Below, one piece after another: positions 29,061 to 38,425 of a DNA stretch of 64,000 bases. The first letter of the stretch is position 1; every line of letters begins with the position of its first letter. Location: the NCBI GenBank assembly GCA_033558025.1, contig JAUCEF010000013.1:3713001-3777000 (forward strand), read 5' to 3'. The position numbers and the translations under genes were made by a program. The notes under the pieces were generated by a model that saw nothing but the letters and a program-made list of their open reading frames with translations, had not been told where the DNA came from and ran no database searches. The DNA comes from Phytophthora sp. 'mugwort'. Taxonomy: Eukaryota; Oomycota; Peronosporomycetes; Peronosporales; Peronosporaceae.

Positions 29061-30300
29061 GAAGAGGTGAGAGAAGGAGAGACAGGTAGCAAGCCATACC
29101 ACGATTTTCTTCAATATACGCTCTGCTGTGCAGCAGCCTCCCTCGGCCAACCGTCTTCTTCTTACTAACCATCTTCTTCTTATTGTCACTTCGCAGTGAC
29201 TACAGCTATCCGATCTGCGCAACAACTTGCACGGCACAAGTGGTTATAAACCCAAGCGTCTACCGTGTCGACAAGAGACTACTAAGCTTTAGCGACGATG
29301 CTATGGAGAGCATCTCGACAATGCTAGAAGAGGCTTAAAATGATATAACTGGTGGGGCCGCAAAAAAGGGGCGGTCACAGACCGATCGAGCCCAGCACGA
29401 TCTGAGAGGACCCCGTGCAGGTGGGAATGATGGACATGTTGAGCATGTCGTGAATGCCCGGACAGGTGGGGCCGTGCAAAATGGTGCAAAAAGAATGGTG
29501 AAGCAAGGTCGACCCAGCAGTGGTGTCTCGCAGGAAAAACCTCGTCAAAATAATTGAGACGTTCTGAGAATAACTCAAAGTGTTTCGGGCTCAGTGGTAG
29601 CGCGTGGCATTGAGGGCCACAATGAGCAGTTGGCGGTTGACCACCTGAGAGGTGGGTACAACGAGCACGGCAAAATGCCGGCGCGCGACGCACAAAAGGA
29701 CGGACGCAGTGGTCCGCGCAAGGCACCGGCTGCTGAGGCAAAACCTCATGAATGTCTAGAAGGGTGCAGTACCAGAATGGCAAGAGGAGAGATACCATCA
29801 CATGAGCGGCCTTCTACTCCGATGACGCGTGGAATAACGACCACAAACTTGGAGATGCCGCTTTCTCGTGACAGCTCCTTGGATGAGGGTGTGCCGGCCT
29901 TTACGAAACAAGGTGTGCGAGAATGTGCGGCTCAGGAAGGTTTAAGCAACAGAATACTGCCCGGTAACACGGAGTGGACGAGTTAGCAAACCGCCGCAAT
30001 GGTTCGGCGACTATATCTACGTTGCCTTCTCCAGCACAAACCCGGATGAGAATGCAGTGTGTTATGGATCTGGTGGATGGTTTTTTGTCGTAGTGGTTGT
30101 GGAGGATATCATTGTAGGTTTTGCGGATGGTATGGTAACGATAGCGCCCCAGTAACACCGGCTAGAAAATCACGAAAAGATGGCATCGTCACCATGTTGT
30201 AGGGTAGCCCTACTTACACCAACAAGCACATGAAACCAAAGAATTCATGATAACAACGACTGAGCTACGCACCATCACGAATTAGCCACTGCGCAATATG
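29061..30300. other. Degenerate repeat-like sequence, unrecognised
   Basis: Overlapping open frames occur on both strands: plus 29594-29986 (130 codons, Arg/Gly/His-rich) and minus 29301-29801. Neither has a recognisable domain or clear ATG context. The plus-strand product (ARDAQKDGRSGPRKAPAAEA) is reminiscent of a polar nucleocapsid-like region, but no zinc knuckle, protease or reverse transcriptase follows. Most likely old transposon sequence. Confidence 0.35.
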
Positions 30301-30330
30301 GCCCGCGATTTTATCATGCCTAGTAAGGGT

Positions 30331-31147
30331 CTACAACCAAGGTTTCTGGTGTTTCACTGGCTGCTTGTTGTCTACTCTTGCCTCATCATTAGGTTCACGG
30401 CTCTCCACTTCTATGTTTCGTGGCCATCGCCAATGTGTAGCGATCGGTGTGCTTAGGCGATGTCGCAGCTGCTTGGTAGCCAACGTGTGCTCCTTATGAG
30501 CAGCTATCACGTGCGCTTTGGCGTTTGAGGTGTGTCTAGCACGACACAGTGACTCTTTCCAGCTCGTCGTTTCCGTGCACATTAGACAAATGTGGGTAAA
30601 TGATTTACTCCTATACGAGACAGGCTCATCGAGGCGATAGATGACTCCCAAACTTTGTCTGTCGAATTTTCTTGAGGACCGTGGACAATGTGTCCTGGAA
30701 TACTGTTGGTGGTACCTGCTTCCTTCTCCTCCTTGTGTTAAGCAAGGTCGATCGGCGTGTCGCTCGAAAAGGATATCCCGAAAGAGCTACTCGGTGTGAA
30801 CCCCTGTGAATCGATCTCAACGTTGAAGAACTCCTTTTCGCACTTGTGGCTGCAGAACCTGCAAATCGGTGCTGTAAGCTCGAGGCGAGAGAGACCAAAC
30901 GGGTACAGATTGTTGGGTTACCTTTTAGAAGCTCAGCTTTGGTGCAGAGCTCGTTGCTGCACAAATGGTGCACGAGGCGGCCGCAAACATAGCAAGGATA
31001 TGTCTCCGGAACATCCCCCCAATTGCAGTCAATCTTCGTGCACTTCACCGGCTGTGATTCGTGAATCTGGAGTGAACCTTTCCGAAATGAGCGAAGCAAT
31101 AAGAAGGGAGAGGCCGCCCATTGCCAACTTTCGAAGATCCGGGTCAC
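30331..31147 (-). mobile_element. Decayed BED-zinc-finger transposase-like relic
   Basis: Two overlapping minus-strand frames carry zinc-binding motifs. The upstream one has DVPETYPCYVCGRLVHHLCS followed by NELC, a Cys/His cluster. The downstream one has ICLMCTETTSWKESLCRARH followed by TSNAKAH-x5-H, the Cys-x2-Cys ... His-x5-His pattern of a BED finger. Similar pairs are common in oomycete hAT-like elements. The catalytic RNase-H-like region is not present in readable form. The frame break between the two parts (about 30626-30651) marks it as a pseudogene. Confidence 0.5.
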
Positions 31148-31230
31148 TAGTAACTAGTGTAGTGCTACTAGTAGTGTTAATAGCGCTACTGTGCATAATT
31201 TTTCGCTACTAGTTGACTTGCACTACTAGT
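31145..31230. repeat. Cluster of five ACTAGT palindromes
   Basis: Five copies of the 6-bp palindrome ACTAGT lie within about 85 bp, between the BED relic and the Crypton relic. They could be remnants of transposon ends or target duplications, or simply low-complexity sequence. Confidence 0.5.
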
Positions 31231-31273
31231 GGGTTAAAAGCTGGTTATTATAGTGCAGTGACCAAACGTTTGA

Positions 31274-32092
31274 GTGAAGTGGGCACAGACTAACAGAGGG
31301 CAAAGAGCCGCTTCAGTTATCTATGTATCAGCTAATTGCAAAGCGATGCGACAGCAATCTCGAAAAGAGCATATTTTTGCTCATACCTTTCTGGTCCCGT
31401 CGTGGAATTTGATGTGCCGGGCTGGGGACTCTGTATCTATACGGTATCAGCACATACAATGGCACCAAGATGCACTTGCGATTCGATTCGCTCACATGAA
31501 AAATGATAAAGAAGGCGAGTGTCCACGGGATGCCCGACACGTGTATGCAAATCCGCTGCAGCCCGATGTATGTCCTGTGCTCTCGATGGCTATATATATG
31601 TCCGTGTTTGATTTCGACTCGAGCTCACTGTTGTTTCCCGGAAACAATCAATACGATCGTTATGCAAAGATTTTGAGGAGAACACTCTCCTTACCTGAGG
31701 TCGCTGACACTTCGTTTGGGTCTGGTTTGATTCTACTGATTTTGGATCTCACTCTGCGCGCAAAGGCTCTGCTGCTTTCGTTTCTAGCTGTTCTACTGCT
31801 GGGCCATCGTCAGCGTCAATATGTTTAGGAGCAGGTTGGAGCCTCCCATGGGTGCAAGACGCATACGTTCGGTATGAGGCAGCAGGAGATATGGTGGTTG
31901 GACGATTTGTAGCAGGTCTTCCTTTTGAATCGCCCAAATTTGCAATCCTCCCCCCGACTTTTAAGACGCTGGATGCCACAGTGAAGAAAGGAGTGGACAT
32001 GTGTTTCCCGGTGTCTCCACCGGCCATGCAGCCCGCATGCGTTTTCCTTTTGGCGTCTTTGGTTTATCCACTCCGAGTACCTGAAGAATAAT
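31274..32092 (+). mobile_element. Decayed Crypton-type tyrosine recombinase
   Basis: The first frame reads EHIFAHTFLVPSWNLMCRAG and then YQHIQWHQDALAIRFAHMKN followed by PRDARHVYANP, the conserved body of oomycete Crypton (tyrosine recombinase) proteins; CRAG carries the first catalytic Arg region. Near 31715-31735 the frame shifts, after which the sequence reads STDFGSHSARKGSAAF, containing the His-x-x-Arg catalytic box, then GWSLPWVQDAYVRYEAAGDM and VVGRFVAGLPFESPKFAILP. One frameshift breaks the gene. The expected tail continues, degraded, to about 32400 (a third frame, read as FPGPDMLAALREQV). Confidence 0.7.
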
Positions 32093-33651
32093 CTCCATTC
32101 ACTCCATCTGATTTTCTCGTCCACATTATTCCCCGGTCCGGATATGCTAGCCGCACTGCGGGAACAAGTCTCGTGTTGCTGTTCTCACGAAAGCCATTCG
32201 ATTCGCCCCACAGGTGTTCCGCCACACATCGGTATCCTGGTTGTTATGTAACGCCAAGCAGACCAACTTACTGAGGTGGTGACGACTCTGAAGGAAATGG
32301 TCCCCGGGAACAATATCTAATGCATGGGAGCTTTGGTGGTTTAGGAACCTTGCAAAGAGATACCCGCCCGTTCGATTCCTTGCACCTGCTAAGATGTCTG
32401 ATAAAAACAAAAGAAAGAGGCTGTCAGACTTTCGTTTTCTGATGACCCGAATTGAAGCGAATCGATTCGGAGTGACACCTTCACGGAGAGCCCCTCACTT
32501 GACCAAGCCCGTGACATGCTGCACTCCGCAAGACAAAGTCTTTGTATCCACCATCGCACCACACGCAACCGCACGCGTCGCAAAGAGCAGCTACATGGTC
32601 AACAGCAGTAAATCTTTTGCGTAAGAGCGACAAGTCCTCCCGTGATAATATATCCTAATTGCATATAACATCAGCTCATTTACCTGCATGCGGCTATCCA
32701 GAATATGTGTCCGTAACGTTGTGTCCTTTGGTTTGTGTATAGCGCGCCACGATCCTTACTAGACAGTCGCGGAGAGCCTATTCGCTTTTTAATGCGTGTG
32801 GTACGCAACCGGGCCCGAAGTGAGTTAACTTACTAGTGAGGGTCGCGCATACCCAGGCCAAACCATGGCACGCTATACATTACCAGGACACAACCGAAAG
32901 CTGTGATGTCCTCGTGAACGCTCTACAATCAAGCCACATCAATACCACAATAGCACCCGTTGGTCCAACGTAAACCACTCGCTGTCCACACGCTCTGCCG
33001 CCAGCGCGATCAAGTCGCTGGCGCCGTCTGCAAGTCTGCAAGCGCAGAGCGGCGTTCGTCGTTCTTGTTTTGTGAGTGGCTTCTTTACGATACCTTTGAA
33101 TAGACATATGCAAATGTAGAGGTTTGGTCCTGCTGGATTCGGTCCAACGAAGTCGTGTGTAATGAAGCGTACCTCGCAATTTGCATAGACTTTAATCTGA
33201 ACTTCAGACAATCCGTCCGACACAAGCATACAAAACCGAGCATTTGGTTCAACACATTCAGGAGAATCCTGGCTAGAAAGTGAGGTGTAGACCGGTAAAT
33301 ATTCGGTATGATTTCATACCAAATATTTACCGGTCACTCTAACCAGGAATTGATACTTAAGTAGCAAATTGCTTATATACCGTATGAACCTAATTTGGGT
33401 GAAAATTGATTATTGCTTCATACCTGTTGCAATAATTGCTACATTGATATTTTTCTGAACATCGGTTTTCAATATTTTGAGCTGGCGGAATGACGAAATT
33501 GGATTTTTTTTTAGTATTTGATGGTGATACAGCAAAACGAGGACGCGGCACTACTAAGGGTTCAGATTGAATCAAATAGTCAATGCTTTAGAATTAATTC
33601 TTGAATGATCGCTGAGCTCTGCCAGCGTCTTGCACACTCCAAAGCCGCACT
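32093..33651. other. Crypton tail remnants and further decayed sequence
   Basis: 32093-32400 holds the out-of-frame C-terminal part of the Crypton relic. A short open frame at 32394-32624 is basic and unrecognised. On the minus strand 32939-33229 is open (PNLYICICLFKGIVKKP, CACRLADGASDLIALAAERV) and may be another transposon fragment. From 33336 to 33600 the DNA is AT-rich with no coding signal. The foldback palindrome is listed separately. Confidence 0.45.
33290..33335. repeat. Near-perfect foldback palindrome (MITE-like)
   Basis: A 21-bp left arm GACCGGTAAATATTCGGTATG and the matching right arm pair with a single mismatch across a 4-base loop. Weaker inverted similarity (CCTGGCTAGA / TCTAACCAGG) extends outward, interrupted on the left by about 8 extra bases. 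The shape fits a small foldback element or the fused ends of a deleted transposon. Confidence 0.8.
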
Positions 33652-34146
33652 TCATGGCATGGCAGCATTGGTCCCGGAGAAAGAGGGCGCGATGTGCTCC
33701 CAGATCTTGCGCAGATCCGTGTAGTTGTTCTCGACAAATCGACGACCCTCGCGTTCGACCACATCGCCGTTGGCGTCGACAAAAATGAGCGTCGGAATCT
33801 TCTTCACGTCGTAGCGCTTCCACAGGTCCTGCACCACCTCGCGCCGGTAAAACGGCACCGCCAGGAACGGCGTCTGCAGCAGCGCGTCGTGGTAGGCCAC
33901 TGGGCTGCGGTCCATCGACACCACCACCACGTCCAGCTTGTCCTTCATGGGCAGCGACTTGTACGCATTCAGCGTCATGTTGCGGTACACCGTGGCGAGT
34001 ATTGGCGTGAAGGCTCGGCACGGGTGGCATGTGCTGGCTGTAAAGTAAAGCCCCACCACCGTCTTGTCCGCCAGCGCCTCGTGAGTAAACGTCTCACCGC
34101 GCCGCGACACCAACGTGCTACCCAATAACTTCTCCAGGAGCGACAT
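33652..34146 (-). CDS. Nucleoredoxin/tryparedoxin-like thioredoxin-fold protein
   Basis: Intronless, 164 residues from MSLLEKLLG at 34146; the frame is open upstream but without family similarity. Thioredoxin-like fold with active site FTASTCHPCRAFTP at about residues 37-50. The family usually has WCPPC; here it is TCHPC, keeping both cysteines and the Pro. The cis-Pro region KKIPTLIFVDANGDVV is intact. Nucleoredoxins and tryparedoxins reduce disulfides in partner proteins, in the cytosol or nucleus. No signal peptide. The ending TNAAMP has no targeting motif. The His in the CxxC motif should shift redox potential (inference). Confidence 0.88.
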   Translation of the reverse strand: MSLLEKLLGSTLVSRRGETFTHEALADKTVVGLYFTASTCHPCRAFTPILATVYRNMTLNAYKSLPMKDKLDVVVVSMDRSPVAYHDALLQTPFLAVPFYRREVVQDLWKRYDVKKIPTLIFVDANGDVVEREGRRFVENNYTDLRKIWEHIAPSFSGTNAAMP

Positions 34147-34485
34147 TTTCTGATTCTTCTTGTTTTCTTGAGGGGATCGAGCAAGTTCTGTAGTGAGTGA
34201 GCCATCGACCGTTTCATTCCGCCGATGGAGGGTTCCCGTTCCGCCGTTGCGCTTAAACTTTGTTTTTGTAAAATGGGATGGGCTCCTTGAAGATGCAGAG
34301 GAACGCACTTTATTGATTACCGGTAGTGTATCGCCAACGCAAGCACAGTTTAGTACAGTACTCTAGAGATTGGTTACTCGCAAGGTGCGATTCCATGCGA
34401 GTGCCATCAAGAGTGCACCGAATTGGTGTTGCGATGTGCAGTTTGCACGTGGAATGCCTAGCTCCAGGATCGGACGCCGACAACC

Positions 34486-35834
34486 TTAAATGATGTGCTT
34501 CTCGCGGAAAAGCTCGAACAACTGCTTGTGCTGCATCTCGCCGACCACAAATGACAACGTCGCGCCCTTGTAGTGGTCGCTGTTGACCGACAGGTTGTAA
34601 ATCACGTCTTCAAGCAAGACTGCCTTGCCAGAAAACGTTCCTGCTCGCAATGATCAGGATTACCAGGCGTTAGTTGCATTTCTTGGTCCCCAGACAGATA
34701 TCAATCGAAGTATACCTTGCGTCATCTTGACATGCGAGAAATGCACATGCAGATGATAGTACGTTGGCTGATAGTGTAAGTACATGCGTATCGAGCTCGG
34801 GTCAACGCCGAACTTTGTGTTCAGAACGTCAAGACTAGCATTTCTGTTCGCAGACATGATCACACATGAGCTTTTGAAAAAATGAAACTCACGAGAGTAG
34901 ATGCATACCTGATGTTTCGCAACAACTTTAAGTGTGAGCCTGTGAGATCGCGAAGTGACCGCAACGATCGATCATGCACGATTGCCAAGCAGTAGAGAGA
35001 TTCCAACTGAATCAATGCACGGAAAACAATCAGGACGGACGCCCACAGTGAAATCATCGAGAAAGACGAACATTAGACGGATCCGACCACTTAAAGTCGG
35101 GAAGCAGAACGAAACCGTTGCGAGGATGCATGTCCTCGTAAATAATGCGCTCCGTCTCGCTCTTGCTGCAATCATCAATGATTGAACTCGTCAGCACTTA
35201 CCCATACAACTCTAAAACCGGCCACTTACTGTTCCAAGATGTTGTAGACCCATTGAAAGTTATCCGCGGGAATCTTGTCGATATATGGCTTCGTGATCAT
35301 CCGATACGCCTCCTTGGTCTCCACCACCATGTGGAAGTTTTGGTCCGTGTGCTTGCGTACGTGACGCTCTGTCGCCGGGTAGATCAAGTTGACCTGACCA
35401 AATCGAATCAAGGTGGTGCATTAGACCGTCATCCCACACGTCACAATTTCTCTTTTAGCTTCCCCCCGCACCTTGTATGGCTTGACATCGCGCGATACGT
35501 CTCCCTGGAACGTACTATAGATGTCGTTGACCAGGATTTCGTGCAATGATATGCCAGACAGCAAATGAGCAAGAGATCCGGTGTCCATAGCTGCTGTTTG
35601 GATAACCAGCACAGCCGCCTTCTTGTGGTTATCGGTTTTGAAATTGCCCAGTAGCGCCAGCTCTGTGTCCGTGCGCTTGAGCACTCGCACGAGGTTGAAG
35701 TCACGCAACATTTTCGTGGTGCCTGCATCCGCCATCGCTCGTTGCCACAGATACAGCGCTCCTAGCACGCCCACCACCAGCGCGATACCGACGCCCAGGC
35801 GCTCAAGCTGCCCCAGCAATTCCAGTACCCCCAT
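34486..35834 (-). CDS. DCPS: Scavenger mRNA-decapping enzyme DcpS, with an N-terminal hydrophobic segment
   Basis: Six exons, 333 residues: 35834-35472, 35393-35230, 35165-35072, 35006-34909, 34843-34716, 34640-34486. Phases agree at every join. Motifs include VNLIYPATERHVRKH, FQWVYNILE, ERIIYEDMHPRNGFVLLPDF, LYCLAIVHDRSLRSLRDLTG, and the HIT triad LHYQPTYYHLHVHFSH with His-x-His-x-His. DcpS hydrolyses the m7GpppN cap remnant left by 3'-to-5' mRNA decay. The first 33 residues include a hydrophobic run (VGIALVVGVLGALYLW) not expected in a soluble DcpS. A second ATG (MADAG, codon 34) would give a soluble form of 300 residues. Divergent from the zinc-ribbon gene, 130 bp apart, with an ATTGG box and a CTATCAATTTGATAG palindrome between them. 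Confidence 0.92.
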
Positions 35835-35837
35835 GCT

Positions 35838-35964
35838 CTATCAATTTGATAGGGATGACGCCATCTGTGCCAGGGCGACCGCTGATTGGCCATTGCTCAT
35901 GGACTGAGACTTTCTGATTCAAGGAAGCGTTCAAGACCAAGAAAGAAGACAGGAAGACAGTGCC
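35838..35964. promoter_or_regulatory. Divergent promoter between DCPS and the zinc-ribbon gene
   Basis: The 130-bp spacer must serve both genes. It contains an inverted CCAAT (ATTGG at 35885-35889) and a perfect 15-bp palindrome CTATCAATTTGATAG at 35838-35852, directly before the DCPS start codon. No oomycete initiator match is clear. Confidence 0.4.
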
Positions 35965-36350
35965 ATGGCAACTCAAGGCGGTGATAAGCCTATGTATCCG
36001 CAGCTTCCGCGGGCTCGGGAGGTACCAATGAACATCCAGGTGGGACGGAGCTGCTGCCTGGCTTATGTACATGAAGCTTGCACTGACCAGGGTTTGCTTT
36101 CTGCTAATAGAATGACACGTCGCGCGATGAGGAGATGGCGCGCCAGCTGCAAGCCCAGAACGATCAAGGCGGACAAGTGATGGCTCTGGCGCAGCCTGTT
36201 ATGCAGACCGAGCTGCCGTACAAATGCGGTAGCTGCAGTACGACCCATGTGGTGCGCAATGTGACACACGGCTCCACATTCCAGTGCACGGTGTGTGGCG
36301 CGCAGAACCAGATTCTACTGGAGCACCGCCGCCCCATGGTCGTAACGTAA
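35965..36350 (+). CDS. Small zinc-ribbon protein
   Basis: Two exons (35965-36039, 36111-36350), 104 residues. The C-terminal half has one zinc ribbon: YKCGSCSTTHVVRNVTHGST followed by FQCTVCGAQ, four cysteines as Cys-x2-Cys ... Cys-x2-Cys. This resembles LSD1-like or transcription-factor-type ribbons. The N-terminus is Gln/Pro-rich and unstructured. The stop codon TAA overlaps a possible donor (AC-GTAAGT at 36346), so an extended spliced form cannot be excluded. Function unknown; binding of nucleic acid or protein is possible. Confidence 0.7.
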
Positions 36351-36903
36351 GTTGTTGTTGAAAATTGGCAGTTTGTCTCTGAGAGGCTTTGCTTATATTG
36401 CACGAGGGATTCTAACGTATTCCTGTACGAATTTGCTCGTTCAAGTAGCGGCCGCTCGTACAGCTTCCTGCCGATCCCAATTATCTGCAACATCATGTAG
36501 TTGCACATGGATGGCGGCATCACGGGCAGCAGCTGATAGGTTGCTGAAGGCTACCGTACAGGATCTATCAGCCCCCATGCAGTGCGTGATGCTCAGCCCC
36601 AGATGGTGACGCACCGACAACAATGAATATCGGACCGCGGGATTTATTATTCATTTATTTTTTTACCCCAATGTGATACTTTATTGCTTCAGCAGCAATC
36701 TTGAGTTGTTTTTATTTATTTTTCTACGTCAAAAGCGCCATATACCTATAATTTATGACTGATCGGCTAGCTTCTACTCGACAGGTGCATGCATTGTGCG
36801 GTGGTGGCTAAGTTGAAGCAACATATCGTCACCCCGTCAAAAACGGTATCAGATTTGCGGTCTCCCATGACAATCGCACAAGACCAAGAGAAACGAACTG
36901 AAG
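36351..36903. other. Intergenic, AT-rich
   Basis: About 550 bp between the zinc-ribbon gene and ARPC5. It contains a T/A-rich block at 36640-36750 (repeated TTTATTTTT) that could serve as a 3' end signal for the upstream gene. The promoter of ARPC5 lies at its right end. Confidence 0.4.
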
Positions 36904-37284
36904 ATGGCAGCGGACGAGGCCCAGATCGCGGCGGGCGTTCATGCCCGTGCCGCGCAGGTGAACGGGCTGCTGGCCCAGCGAAAGAACGAGGAGGCGGTGC
37001 GTGCGGCACTAGAGGACCCGCCTCTGCTGTCCAAGAACGACGCGGTGAAGGACGAGAACGCCAAGGTTGTGATGGCGGCACTAGTGGCGTGCAACAAGGG
37101 CGAGATGCAGCGCACTATCGACTCGCTCACCAGCCCGCTAGAGGACAACCTGATGAAGTATATCATGCGCTTCCTGGGCATCGCGTCGCAGAGCGCGGTC
37201 ATACTCGATTGGCACCAGAAGCTGGTAGCTAAGGCCGGATCTGGCTGCGTCATTCGCGCCTTCACGGAGCGGAAGCAGGTCTAA
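36904..37284 (+). CDS. ARPC5: Actin-related protein 2/3 complex subunit 5 (p16-Arc)
   Basis: Intronless, 126 residues, somewhat shorter than the animal protein (about 150) because the N-terminal extension is reduced. The all-helical core is clear: ARAAQVNGLLAQRKNEEAVR, ALEDPPLLSKN, and the C-terminal signature LMKYIMRFLG ... AVILDWHQKLVAKAGSGCVI ending FTERKQV. The subunit helps join ARPC4/ARPC1 to the Arp2 side of the branched-actin nucleator. Its presence argues for a motile or endocytic cell type with actin branching, as in oomycete hyphae and zoospores. Confidence 0.93.
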   Translation: MAADEAQIAAGVHARAAQVNGLLAQRKNEEAVRAALEDPPLLSKNDAVKDENAKVVMAALVACNKGEMQRTIDSLTSPLEDNLMKYIMRFLGIASQSAVILDWHQKLVAKAGSGCVIRAFTERKQV

Positions 37285-37394
37285 GCAAATGCAGACACCG
37301 AAGACGGATATACAGCAGATATGTCAATGAAACATACAAAGCTGCACTTGTTGCTAGCGGGGGTAGTGTTGTGGTAAGTTGATTGTGGTTTTGG

Positions 37395-38425
37395 TCAGAG
37401 GAGGGCGGAAGTTTCGTCGGGGTCGGCGATTTCTGCTACGAACGCCTTGATCAGCTGCATGGTCGCGTTGGTATCGGTTTCGTCGTTGGCAAGATGCTGG
37501 ACAATGGAAAAATGGTTGCAATTAGGAACGATGTGGCGCTGGATACAAGTCTGTAAAAGTTGCAAGACAAAAGCAAAATTGGTTAGACGCGATGGACACT
37601 AAAAGAAAACGTCCTATAAGCACGTACGTTTCCAGCTGCAGTTAGCCATCGATCCAGCTCCTGTGCGTCTTCATGAAAGTGAAAATCTTCTTGAGCATTC
37701 ACGAGCAGCAGTGGCATTTTGGCGAGTGGTGAGGTCGAGCCTACTTTGGTGACTGTCATCCCTATCGAAGCCTCTCGCCACTGCTCGGCACGTTCACCAA
37801 ACGGAGGGTTCGTTACAAGCGTCCCGTAGAACGATGTGTTGGCTAGGCGTACGATGTTGTAAACACCCGAGATGCCCACTGCCCCCTTGACGAACGAGTC
37901 AACCGGCTTCTCCGTTCCTGCTGCTGTTAAATACTGTGGGTCAGCGAGTATCTGCATGACCAAATGCGCACCAGCACTATGCCCTACTAGCACCAGCTTG
38001 TCCGGGTCACCACCGAACTACAAAACGCAAACTGTGCATCAGTCACTGGACCGGTCACCAAAGCATCCAGAGCTCAGGAAGTCGACCACCTTGGCAATAT
38101 TCCGGTGCAACCACGTGACTGCAGTAGCCACATCCTTGACATGTTCCGGGTGCTGCACTTCGGGCGACAACCGATAATTCACCGAGACGCCCAGGCAGCC
38201 AGCACGCACGAAGGCCTCGTCGATGTCTTGGTTTAGTCCGGCGCTCTTGTCTCCGCGCTGCCACGATCCGCCGTGCACAAACACACAGGTCGGCAGCCTG
38301 GCGCGCGGCGGGATCCTCCGTGGAATGGCAATGTCCAGTGCCTGCAAGACATGTGAAGAATCGGTCACATACGCTACCTCCTTCCAGCTATAGGCGCCCA
38401 GCGCAGGCAGCGTGCGGCGCAGCAT
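37395..38425 (-). CDS. Alpha/beta hydrolase, arylformamidase/isoprenylcysteine methylesterase-like
   Basis: Three exons (38425-38090, 38017-37628, 37550-37395), 293 residues. Features in order: oxyanion motif FVHGGSWQRGDKS at about residue 49, VSVNYRLSPEVQHPEHVKDV, then after the first join FGGDPDKLVLVGHSAGAH with the nucleophile Ser in GHSAG, the acid region LLVNAQEDFHFHEDAQELDR, and the catalytic His in IVPNCNHFSIVQ. The HGGSW/GHSAG pattern is typical of kynurenine formamidase and ICME-like esterases. Substrate unknown. The first donor is GTGGTC, slightly non-consensus, but the joined protein is continuous. No transit peptide obvious. Confidence 0.87.
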
